A DNA stretch of 64,000 bases from a bacterium D16-36. GTDB lineage: Bacteria > Bacillota > Clostridia > Lachnospirales > Lachnospiraceae. The notes under the pieces were generated by a model. The model did no database searches and was not told where the DNA came from. It worked only from the letters and a program-made list of their open reading frames with translations. Within the stretch, counting starts at the first letter, position 1, and each line of letters begins with the position of its first letter. The stretch covers positions 16,521-80,520 of the forward strand of contig RAYF01000029.1 of NCBI GenBank assembly GCA_003611745.1, given 5' to 3'. The position numbers and the translations under genes were made by a program. This document shows, piece after piece, positions 51,722-59,921 of this stretch.

Positions 51722-52739
51722 AATACCGATGGAGCATGAGAAAAATATATTTGGAAGTTTTGATTCCAATATAAAGAAAATCGAGAGAAGCCTGAATGTT
51801 ACGATGGTGGCGCGCGACGGAAACCTGAAGCTGGTGGGGGAAGCAGGAAATGTCAGGCAGGCAGAGGGTATTCTGATGCAGCTTCTGGAGCTTTCCAGAA
51901 GGGGAAATACTATTATGGAACAGAATGTAAATTATGCGATAGGGCTGGCGATGGAGCACGATAATACAGATCTGGCGGAAATAGATTCGGATATTATCTG
52001 CCATACCATTCAGGGTAAGCCTATCAAACCGAAGACTGCCGGGCAGAAAAATTATGTAGACCTGATACGCAGGAAAATGATTGTCTTTGGAATCGGCCCT
52101 GCCGGAACCGGTAAGACATACCTTGCCATGGCCATGGCGATAGAGGCATTTAAGCGCGATGACGTCTCAAAGATTATTTTGACCAGGCCGGCGATTGAGG
52201 CTGGGGAAAAGTTAGGGTTTCTGCCCGGTGATTTACAGAGCAAGGTAGACCCGTACCTGAGGCCGCTGTATGATGCCCTTTATCAGATAATGGGGGCGGA
52301 AAGCTACCAGCGGAATGTGGAAAAGGGCCTGATTGAAGTGGCGCCCCTTGCCTATATGCGCGGCAGGACATTGGACAACTCTTTTATTATATTGGATGAG
52401 GCGCAGAATACGACGCCGGCACAGATGAAGATGTTTCTGACCCGAATCGGTTTTGGCTCTAAGGTAATCGTTACGGGGGATTTGACGCAGAAAGATCTTC
52501 CTTTTGATTCAAAATCCGGTCTGGAGCAGGCCCTGGAGGTGCTGGGGAAGGTGGAAGATATTGGCTTTTCGTATATGACGAATCAGGACGTCGTCAGACA
52601 TCCTCTGGTACAGAAAATAGTGTCAGCTTATGATGATTATGAGAAACGGCAGGAACGCAGGAAACAGGCAGCATCCGCGAAAAAGGAAGAACGCAGGCAG
52701 GGTGCCGGGTACCGTGCCAAGCGTAACCGCGGAAGCTGA
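51696..52739 (+). CDS. phoH: PhoH-family ATPase/RNA-associated protein
   Basis: The 347-residue product has a KH-like N-terminal region (about 15-70) and a PhoH P-loop domain with GPAGTGKT at 134-141, GFLPGDLQSKVDPYLRPLYD and FIILDEAQNTTPAQ. PhoH-like ATPases act with YbeY in RNA metabolism, and both genes lie in this cluster. ATG at 51696 is used; ATG at 51705 is also possible. The start lies within the end of yqfD. Confidence 0.94.
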   Translation: MAIMETVIEIPMEHEKNIFGSFDSNIKKIERSLNVTMVARDGNLKLVGEAGNVRQAEGILMQLLELSRRGNTIMEQNVNYAIGLAMEHDNTDLAEIDSDIICHTIQGKPIKPKTAGQKNYVDLIRRKMIVFGIGPAGTGKTYLAMAMAIEAFKRDDVSKIILTRPAIEAGEKLGFLPGDLQSKVDPYLRPLYDALYQIMGAESYQRNVEKGLIEVAPLAYMRGRTLDNSFIILDEAQNTTPAQMKMFLTRIGFGSKVIVTGDLTQKDLPFDSKSGLEQALEVLGKVEDIGFSYMTNQDVVRHPLVQKIVSAYDDYEKRQERRKQAASAKKEERRQGAGYRAKRNRGS

Positions 52740-52753
52740 TAGGAGGAAACGGA

Positions 52754-54064
52754 TTGCAGATGGAGAAAGATAAAAAAAGAGAACGGTTATGTGTGGCGCT
52801 GTTGTATGCGGCGCCGATAGCGAGTTCAGGGATTTACGGTATTATCAGAAGGGCAGATGCCATCAGTATTCTGTCTGATCTGGTCATTGCATTGATTTTA
52901 GCAACAGTTTACCTTACGTGCCTTCGGGTAAACCAGAAGAGTTTTTACCTGAAGATCAAAATGCCTCTGTTATATTTTGCTAGCCTTTTTGTTTCATTTG
53001 TTTTTTTGGGTATCAGGGCTGGTTTCCCCGTTGGGATTTTATGGATGGCGGCGGTTGTTGTGGCCGCACTTGGAAGTGGAATGGAAGTGGCGGTAGCGAC
53101 ACATTTGTTTTTAATGATTCAGTATGTCCTCGTACTGTTTCCACAGGATGAAGGGTTTTACTCTTTTGCTGCATATATCCTGATGGGGATGGTCCTTGCC
53201 CTACTGTTTTCCCAGCTGAAAGGGGTGGAGGCGGTTCCGTATCTCACTATCATCCTGCTTGCCAGCAATGGTGTGATGCAGTGTGTGGTGTACCATCTGG
53301 ATCTTGATGACATGCGCACGCATATGTTTGCAATTTTGATGGAATTTGCGAGTATATTGATTTTTGTGGGATGCAGTTACCTGTATCTGCGTATGCTGGG
53401 AAGGGCTTCAAGGAGGGACCGGCGGGGGAGGGAAACTTTGGAGGCCGACGTGACGGAACAGGAAATGTCCGGCTTAGACAGGACGCTGGCCGCAGGTGGG
53501 GAAGATGGAAAGGGTATGGAGTCATTTTTAGAGAAGATTACAGAACATGACTTTGAACTGTTAAAGCGCATGGAGGCGTATTCCGATACGCTTTACCGCC
53601 ATTCCATGAGAATCGGGGAGCTGTCATGGGGAGCTGCTAAGGCGATTGGCAAAGATGCGCTGCTTGCCAAGGCGGGCGGGCTTTATCATGAGATTGGGCG
53701 CATTGAGAGTGAGGAAGATTACATCGAAGCAGGCAGCAGGATTGGAAGGGAATATGATTTTCCGGAAAAGCTGTTAGATGTTATGCGCCAGCACAGCACC
53801 GGCTTTGAATTGCCGAAAAGCGCTGAAGCAGCAGTTGTCATGCTTTGCGACTGCATTATCTCTACCAGTGAGTATCTGGAAAAGAGTGGGAGGAGCACAA
53901 AGATTTCAGAGAAGCAGCTTGTTACCAGCATTTTCCAGAACCGTCTGGAGAAGGGGAATCTGCAGCATGCAGGCATGACGGTGGAACAGATTCAGACATT
54001 AAAAGAATTCTACATTGAAAATACATTTACGGAGGCTGGGGAGCAGGAGCTGCTTACAGATTAA
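52754..54064 (+). CDS. Shortened PgpH/YqfF-like membrane HD protein
   Basis: Position between phoH and ybeY is that of the c-di-AMP phosphodiesterase PgpH. The 436-residue product has about seven membrane helices (about 10-215) but no large extracellular domain, which full PgpH has (about 700 residues). The HD domain (about 270-420) reads YRHSMRIGEL then LYHEIGRIES, so the metal-binding HD pair is HE (His312-Glu313). The later QHHGT-type motif is QHSTG. Catalysis may be lost or changed. The start is TTG at 52754, eight bases after GGAGG; ATG at 52760 is an alternative. Confidence 0.8.
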   Translation: MQMEKDKKRERLCVALLYAAPIASSGIYGIIRRADAISILSDLVIALILATVYLTCLRVNQKSFYLKIKMPLLYFASLFVSFVFLGIRAGFPVGILWMAAVVVAALGSGMEVAVATHLFLMIQYVLVLFPQDEGFYSFAAYILMGMVLALLFSQLKGVEAVPYLTIILLASNGVMQCVVYHLDLDDMRTHMFAILMEFASILIFVGCSYLYLRMLGRASRRDRRGRETLEADVTEQEMSGLDRTLAAGGEDGKGMESFLEKITEHDFELLKRMEAYSDTLYRHSMRIGELSWGAAKAIGKDALLAKAGGLYHEIGRIESEEDYIEAGSRIGREYDFPEKLLDVMRQHSTGFELPKSAEAAVVMLCDCIISTSEYLEKSGRSTKISEKQLVTSIFQNRLEKGNLQHAGMTVEQIQTLKEFYIENTFTEAGEQELLTD

Positions 54065-54111
54065 CCGGCAGGTTGGCGGGATCAGGTTTATGAAGCTGAG
54101 GGAGGGCAGGC

Positions 54112-54618
54112 ATGACGATATTGTTTGACAAAGAAACAGAGGACGAGCTTTCTTTTGATTATGAAGAACTGCTGGCGGGCGTGATAGAAGGTGCAGTTGC
54201 CGCGGAGCGCTGCCCGTATGAATGTGAAGTGAACCTGACATTGACGGATAATGAGGGCATTCGTTCGTTGAATCAGGAGTTTAGGGAGTTAGATGTCCCT
54301 ACCGATGTGCTGTCATTTCCGATGGTTGACTATGTGGACCCGGGGGATTTTTCGCATCTGGATACGCCGCTTGCAAAAACGAAATATTTTAATCTGGAAT
54401 CAGGGGAGCTTCTTCTCGGCGATATCGTAATATCTGTTGACCGGGCAAGGGAGCAGGCGAAGGAGTACGGCCATTCCTTAGAGCGCGAGATTGCGTTCCT
54501 GACGGCCCACAGTATGCTGCATCTGATGGGGTATGACCATATGGAGGAGAAGGAACGGGAGCTTATGGAGCAGAAGCAGGAGAAGATTTTGCAGGATTTG
54601 GGCATTACGAGAGAGTAA
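54112..54618 (+). CDS. ybeY: Endoribonuclease YbeY
   Basis: YbeY matures 16S rRNA 3' ends and takes part in ribosome quality control. The 168-residue metalloprotein has the motif AHSMLHLMGYDHMEEKEREL with three zinc-binding His, plus LNQEFRELDVPTDVLSFPM and LLGDIVISVDRA. It ends with a Gln/Glu/Lys-rich helix. GAGGGAGG is near the ATG. Confidence 0.96.
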   Translation: MTILFDKETEDELSFDYEELLAGVIEGAVAAERCPYECEVNLTLTDNEGIRSLNQEFRELDVPTDVLSFPMVDYVDPGDFSHLDTPLAKTKYFNLESGELLLGDIVISVDRAREQAKEYGHSLEREIAFLTAHSMLHLMGYDHMEEKERELMEQKQEKILQDLGITRE

Positions 54619-54709
54619 TTTGGAGCTAGAAACGGTGTGGGCAGCCCGCCGGCTGGAGGGGGGCTGCTGCCATCGTTCCACAATACGGCGCAGAATGGAG
54701 AAAATTTGG

Positions 54710-56350
54710 ATGGAAGCCTCAGAAAAAACGAAAACTACAAATTTTTTAAAGCAGGGAAGTGTTCTGGCTGCAGCATCAATATTGGTTCGTATGATTGGCC
54801 TGATTTACCGCATTCCTATGGCAAATATCATTGGGGATGAGGGGAATGGGGTTTATTCTGCAGCGTTTGAAATCTATAATATATTATTAATCATATCCTC
54901 CTATGGAATGCCGATGGCGGTTTCTAAAATGGTATCAGCAAAGTGCGCACAGAGGCGTTACAGGGATGCGTACCATATTTTTAACTGTTCCATGGTATTT
55001 TCTATTATTTCCGGGGGTGCAGCGGCCCTGTTTGTCTTCTTTGGGGCGGACATGCTGGAGAGGCAGTTTTTTTCGAAGTACAGGGGCATTGCAATCCCCC
55101 TGAGGATATTGGCGCCGACAATATTCGTGGTTGCCGTTATGGGGGTACTGCGCGGGCTTTTTCAGGGAAGAAAGACTATGATGCCTACAGCTGTCTCACA
55201 GATTCTGGAGCAGGTTGTCAATGCGGTTGTCAGCGTGGCTGCGGCGTATATCCTGATGCACCAGCACAGTGCTTCTGCCAAGATATCGGCGTGGGGTGCA
55301 GCGGGCGGCACTATGGGCACCCTTTTTGGCGCGCTCAGTGCATTTTTAATTCTTTTTTTTGTGTACCTGCTGTACCGTCCGATTATGGCGAAACAGAAGA
55401 GGAGGGACTGCCTTTCTACAGATCTGTCGCTTGGCATGACTTACCGTTTGATTTTGTGTACGGTTATCCCGATTATACTCAGCCAGACAGTGTACCAGCT
55501 TAGCGGGATTGTTGATGTGACTTTGTTTAATGCGGTTATGGACTCAAAGGGGCAGAGCGGCAGAAGTGTCAGCTCCCTGCTTGGCGTATACAGCACAAAT
55601 TACCGTATCCTTGTCAGCGTGCCGATTGCAATCTCGACTGCGATTGCATCATCTATGGTTCCGGGGCTGGTGTCTTCTTACATGAAAGATGACAGGAAAG
55701 AAGTAAAAAATAAGGTATCGCTTGCCGTAAAGTTTAATATGCTGATCGCATTCCCTTCTGCCATGGGCCTTGCGGTACTAGCGGCGCCAATTGTCAGGAT
55801 GCTGTTCCATGGCACGAATTATGAAGTTGGGGCTGCTATGTTAATGACTGGTTCGTCATGTATTATATTTTATGCCTTATCAACTGTGACGAGCGGGGTG
55901 CTCCAGAGCATTGACCGTATGAACCTGCCCGCAATACATTCATTGGTTTCGCTGGTTATCCATATCGGCATAGTATATGCCCTGTTAAAATATACGAATC
56001 TCGGCGCGTATGCGCTGGTAATCGGAAATGTGACTTATCCGCTTCTGGTCTGCTATCTGAATGGGAAATCTGTCAGCAGGTATCTGGGCTTTAAGCAGGA
56101 GATAACGAAGACTTTCTGTATCCCGCTGCTGGCATCTTTTGTGATGGGGGTGGCAGCATTCCTTGTGTATCAGGGCATTTTCTTATTGACGCGCAGTATC
56201 TATATAGCCGTATTCCCGGCAATTGCTGTGGCAGTCATAATCTATTTTGTATTAGTGCTGAAAATGGGGGGGTTAAGCCGTCTGGAATTGTACGAATTTC
56301 CGATGGGGCGCAGGATGTCTATTCTCGCGGACAAGATGCATTTGTTATAA
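54710..56350 (+). CDS. SpoVB/MurJ-like polysaccharide flippase
   Basis: The 546-residue product has about 14 membrane helices and the MVF/MATE-like pattern of SpoVB, MurJ and related lipid flippases: TTNFLKQGSVLAAASILVRM, IPMANIIGDEGNGVYSAAFE, and SYGMPMAVSKMVSAKCAQRR. It probably moves lipid-linked peptidoglycan or polysaccharide precursors across the membrane. SpoVB is the closest guess given the spore-forming host. ATG at 54710 has GGAG 9 bases upstream; ATG 54695 lacks an SD and the frame further upstream overlaps ybeY. Confidence 0.88.
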   Translation: MEASEKTKTTNFLKQGSVLAAASILVRMIGLIYRIPMANIIGDEGNGVYSAAFEIYNILLIISSYGMPMAVSKMVSAKCAQRRYRDAYHIFNCSMVFSIISGGAAALFVFFGADMLERQFFSKYRGIAIPLRILAPTIFVVAVMGVLRGLFQGRKTMMPTAVSQILEQVVNAVVSVAAAYILMHQHSASAKISAWGAAGGTMGTLFGALSAFLILFFVYLLYRPIMAKQKRRDCLSTDLSLGMTYRLILCTVIPIILSQTVYQLSGIVDVTLFNAVMDSKGQSGRSVSSLLGVYSTNYRILVSVPIAISTAIASSMVPGLVSSYMKDDRKEVKNKVSLAVKFNMLIAFPSAMGLAVLAAPIVRMLFHGTNYEVGAAMLMTGSSCIIFYALSTVTSGVLQSIDRMNLPAIHSLVSLVIHIGIVYALLKYTNLGAYALVIGNVTYPLLVCYLNGKSVSRYLGFKQEITKTFCIPLLASFVMGVAAFLVYQGIFLLTRSIYIAVFPAIAVAVIIYFVLVLKMGGLSRLELYEFPMGRRMSILADKMHLL

Positions 56351-56395
56351 AATTAAATTTGGTGCGCACGGGGCTGCGCGGGATGGGGAATGAAT

Positions 56396-59300
56396 ATGCA
56401 CAAGATTACTCGTGAAACGATCAGGCAGATGGCATCTTCAGAGACGGTATATTACCGCGGCATGCGCTATTATGCTGCACATGCGGTGACAAAGGTAACA
56501 TGGAATGAGACGAATAAACAGTACCGCTCCTTTGTAAAGGGCGGGAACCTGTATGCAGTGGTAATCCAGCCGGAGGAGGAAGAGATTGCCTATACCTGTA
56601 ACTGCCCGGCGTCTGTAAAATATACCGGGGCATGTAAGCATGTCGTAGCAACGCTTTTGTTTATTGCGGATTATCAGCAGAGGCAGGAAATAAATGAGAC
56701 AAAAGAACCTGAGGACAAGATGGCGTACCAGATTGTGGAGTATTTCAGGAAGAGGGAGTACCGCCGTCTGACGCCGCAGTATTACCGGATCCATCTGCAG
56801 ATTTCGATTCCTGAATTTCTGAAAGAGCAGAATGCCAAGGCGTATCTTGGCCTGACGGCAGGCTGCGGCAAGATGTATAAGGTGTCGAATACAAAAAAAT
56901 TTATAGAGGACTATTATGAGGAAAAGACAATAAAGCTTGGCAAGGAATTCTGTTTTATTCCCGGGGAGTGTGAATTTGATGGGCAGTCTGTGCCGGTGCT
57001 TGACTATTTGACAGAAATCTATGAGATACAGGAGACACTTGGGAAAACATATTATTCTAATCTGTTTAACCGGCAGGAGCTTGTGCTGTCAAAGAAGATG
57101 CTGGTAAAGATCCTGCGCCTTAGCGCAGGCATGGAATGCAGCCTGTCGCTCTACGGGAGGGCAGCGCAGGATACCGCTGTGGTGGCCGGGAATCCGGAGA
57201 TTGGCCTTGCGTTAAAGCTGGAGGGGGAGGCGCTTGTGTTAGAATGTGCGAGCGAAAAGAAATTTATTTCGCTGTGCGAGGATGGCAGCATCCTTTATTA
57301 TGACAACTGCCTGTATCTTCCGGAAAAGGATTATATCTGCAATATCCTGCCGTTTTATTCTACCCTGTTTTCGGAGGAGGATAAGGTGTTAGAGTTCCGC
57401 GGGGAAAATAAGGATGCATTTATAGAGAAGGTGCTTCCGGTTATTAAAAAGTCGATGGATGTGGCGGTTCCGCCTGAGTTAAAGAATAATTATATCGTAG
57501 AGCCGCTGTTTCCCCAGCTTTTTCTGGACGTGGCACAGTCAAAGACAAAATGCTATGTCAGGGCCGAGATTCATTTTCTCTACGGGAGCTATCAGGTGAA
57601 CCCGCTGCACCCTGTGCCTTCCGGCAGGTATATACTTGTGAGGGACAAGGAGGAGGAAGAGAGGCTTACCAGGATTCTTTATAACCTGAATTTTAAAGTG
57701 ACGGATGATACGTTCCTTCTGCGCAGTGAGGAGGATATCTTTAACCTGATGACGGAGAAAATGGAGCTTTTGCGGGATAATTTTGAGGTGTTTTATTCCA
57801 AGGCTTTTAAGGCGGCTTCCGTAAAGAAGGCGGGGAACATTTCCGGGAAGGTTAGGTTAGATACCGGGATTGATTTTCTGGAGATGGACCTGCAGTATTC
57901 GCAGATTCCTAAGGAGGAGCTGGAGGAATTTTTCAGGGCGATCCGCCTGAAAAAGCGTTATTACCGTTTAAAGGGCGGTGCTTTTATTGACCTGCAGGAA
58001 CCGGGCAGGGAGCTTCGGACACTGTCATGGATCTTGGAGAATGGCAGGCTGGGGGAGGACGGGGTGGTCCGTCTTTCAAAGTCTTCAGCGCTCTTTCTGG
58101 AGGAGATGCTGCCAAAGGGAAACCGGATACAGAAGGAGGAGTCCTATCAGAAGCTGGTGGAACAGATTCATTCGCCGGAGAGGGCTAAGTGGAGAGTGCC
58201 GGATAATGTCAATGCAAGACTCAGGCCGTATCAGGTGGTGGGGTTCCAGTGGCTTAAAACATTGGCGTATTACGGTATGGGCGGCATTCTGGCAGATGAT
58301 ATGGGGCTTGGAAAGACGCTGCAGGCGATTGTGTACATCTGTTCAAATCCCGGTGATAAGTCACTGGTGGTCTGTCCGACATCGCTCGCCTATAACTGGC
58401 AGGATGAGTTTGAGAAGTTTGCGCCACACATTAAGACATGTATTGTGTCGGGGAGCCCCGAGGAGCGGCGTGCCGCCCTTGACGGGGCGGGGGAGGCGGA
58501 TGTGGTGATTACGACGTATCCGCTGATACGGAAGGATATCGAATGGTACAGGGAGTTTGAGTTCCATCATTTTTTTATTGATGAGGCGCAGTTTATCAAG
58601 AATCCCGGTTCCCTGAGTGCGAAAGCGGTCAAGGCCGTCTCTGCAAAACACCGTTTTGCCCTGACGGGAACCCCGGTTGAAAATGCCCTGTCTGAGCTTT
58701 GGTCTATCTTTGATTTTGTAATGCCGGGATTTTTTCCACGCTACAGCAAATTTAGTGATATCTACGAAAAGCCGATTATGCGCGGGGAGGACGAATCCGT
58801 CATGCAGGAGCTGAAAGCCCGTATCCAGCCTTTTATCCTGCGGCGCATGAAGAAACAGGTTTTAAAGGAGTTGCCGGATAAGATGGAGACAATGCGCATG
58901 GCGGAGATGACGAAGAAGCAGCGGAAGATTTACCTGTCGTATCTCTCAAGGATTCAGGAGGAGATGCAGGAGAGGAGGGGCATAGACAGCGGTACGGACA
59001 GGATACAGATTTTGTCTGCCCTCACAAGGCTGCGGCAGATCTGCTGCCATCCGGCAACATTTGTAGAAAACTATGCAGGAGGCAGCGGCAAGCTGGATCT
59101 TTTGATGGAGCAGCTCCCGGATATCCTTGATGCAGGGCACAGTGTACTTGTTTTTTCACAGTTTACCTCTATGCTGTCCCTGATTGCGGAGGCGTTAGGC
59201 CAGACAGGGATCCCATATTTCTATCTGGCCGGCCAGACAAAGGCGGCAGACCGCAAGCGCTATGTCAAGGAGTTTAATGAGGGGGCGGTCAAGGTATTTC

Positions 59301-59593
59301 TGGTGTCTTTAAAGGCCGGTGGTACCGGGCTGAACCTGATCGGGGCGGATACGGTTATCCATTTTGACCCGTGGTGGAATCCGGCAGTGGAAGAACAGGC
59401 AACAGACCGTGCATACCGCATCGGCCAGAATAAAAAGGTACATGTTATTAAATATGTAATGAAAGATTCTATAGAGGAAAAGATTTACCAGCTGCAGCGG
59501 AAGAAGAAGGAGCTGTCAGACCATGTCATAGATTCCGGCGAGGTCTTTGTAAACCAGCTTTCTAAGGATGAGTTGTTAGGGCTGTTCTGGTAA
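56396..59593 (+). CDS. SWIM zinc-finger SNF2-family helicase
   Basis: A DNA translocase of the SNF2/RapA type, widespread in Firmicutes, with a probable role in transcription recycling or chromatin-like remodelling. The 1065-residue product has a SWIM finger near residues 68-82 (YTCNCPASVKYTGACKHVVA), a middle SNF2_assoc region (about 120-590), and the helicase core. The core shows DDMGLGKTLQAIVYI (about 633), FFIDEAQFIKN (about 727), and helicase C motifs FSQFTSMLSLIAEALGQ, LKAGGTGLNLIGAD and EEQATDRAYRIGQ. Motif II is DEAQ. ATG 56396 suits GGGG spacing; 56390 is also in frame. Confidence 0.93.
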   Translation: MHKITRETIRQMASSETVYYRGMRYYAAHAVTKVTWNETNKQYRSFVKGGNLYAVVIQPEEEEIAYTCNCPASVKYTGACKHVVATLLFIADYQQRQEINETKEPEDKMAYQIVEYFRKREYRRLTPQYYRIHLQISIPEFLKEQNAKAYLGLTAGCGKMYKVSNTKKFIEDYYEEKTIKLGKEFCFIPGECEFDGQSVPVLDYLTEIYEIQETLGKTYYSNLFNRQELVLSKKMLVKILRLSAGMECSLSLYGRAAQDTAVVAGNPEIGLALKLEGEALVLECASEKKFISLCEDGSILYYDNCLYLPEKDYICNILPFYSTLFSEEDKVLEFRGENKDAFIEKVLPVIKKSMDVAVPPELKNNYIVEPLFPQLFLDVAQSKTKCYVRAEIHFLYGSYQVNPLHPVPSGRYILVRDKEEEERLTRILYNLNFKVTDDTFLLRSEEDIFNLMTEKMELLRDNFEVFYSKAFKAASVKKAGNISGKVRLDTGIDFLEMDLQYSQIPKEELEEFFRAIRLKKRYYRLKGGAFIDLQEPGRELRTLSWILENGRLGEDGVVRLSKSSALFLEEMLPKGNRIQKEESYQKLVEQIHSPERAKWRVPDNVNARLRPYQVVGFQWLKTLAYYGMGGILADDMGLGKTLQAIVYICSNPGDKSLVVCPTSLAYNWQDEFEKFAPHIKTCIVSGSPEERRAALDGAGEADVVITTYPLIRKDIEWYREFEFHHFFIDEAQFIKNPGSLSAKAVKAVSAKHRFALTGTPVENALSELWSIFDFVMPGFFPRYSKFSDIYEKPIMRGEDESVMQELKARIQPFILRRMKKQVLKELPDKMETMRMAEMTKKQRKIYLSYLSRIQEEMQERRGIDSGTDRIQILSALTRLRQICCHPATFVENYAGGSGKLDLLMEQLPDILDAGHSVLVFSQFTSMLSLIAEALGQTGIPYFYLAGQTKAADRKRYVKEFNEGAVKVFLVSLKAGGTGLNLIGADTVIHFDPWWNPAVEEQATDRAYRIGQNKKVHVIKYVMKDSIEEKIYQLQRKKKELSDHVIDSGEVFVNQLSKDELLGLFW

Positions 59594-59654
59594 TCGTTTA
59601 AATATGATGATCTGCTTAGGAACTGTCCAAAAATAATTTTTCATATCGCTTGTC

Positions 59655-59736
59655 TTTTTCCCCGATAGCACCACTCAAAAATCAGTTACATAGCCCACTA
59701 TGCGCCTGATTTTTGAGCAGCACTCTCGAAGAAAAA
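59655..59736 (-). repeat. Long hairpin element with 31-bp stem
   Basis: Arms 59655-59685 and 59706-59736 pair at 24 of 31 positions, with a perfect 12-bp inner stem CTCAAAAATCAG/CTGATTTTTGAG and a 20-base loop. Six of the seven mismatches become G-U pairs only if the minus strand is transcribed, so the element seems selected as minus-strand RNA. It has no T run on the plus strand. Confidence 0.65.
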
Positions 59737-59792
59737 TCCTACGCACTATTTAAAAGTTATTTATTGACAGCTCCTTATCAGTTTCCCGGATA

Positions 59793-59822
59793 TTGACAAT
59801 CTGCTGAATGTTACCATATAAT
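59793..59822 (+). promoter_or_regulatory. Promoter of alaS
   Basis: TTGACA at 59793-59798 and TATAAT at 59817-59822, 18-bp spacer. A leader of about 95 bases follows. Confidence 0.7.
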
Positions 59823-59921
59823 GAATTGATTAGACTGATAGATAGGTGCACAAAATATGTGTGCAGGCACGCGCTGCAGATGCAGATGGAGAGAGGGCAG
59901 CGCAGAAAAGGAGAGAACATC

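Larger units (their letters stand above)
59594..59921. other. Intergenic region before alaS
   Basis: 328 bp without a gene. It contains the 59615 copy of the CTTAGGAACTGT motif, a long hairpin element (59655-59736), the alaS promoter (59793-59822) and a 7-bp hairpin GCGCTGC (59871-59877)/GCAGCGC (59897-59903) just before the SD. No T-box specifier, antiterminator or TGGNACCGCG-type sequence was found. Confidence 0.65.

Noticed and set aside
54533..54709. Upstream extension of the SpoVB-like gene
   Set aside because: Overlaps ybeY, is Arg/Trp-rich and has no SD; the flippase begins at 54710 with the expected N-terminus.
59594..59921. T-box leader of alaS
   Set aside because: No TGGNACCGCG-like T-box sequence, no specifier stem and no terminator/antiterminator pair was found before the start.
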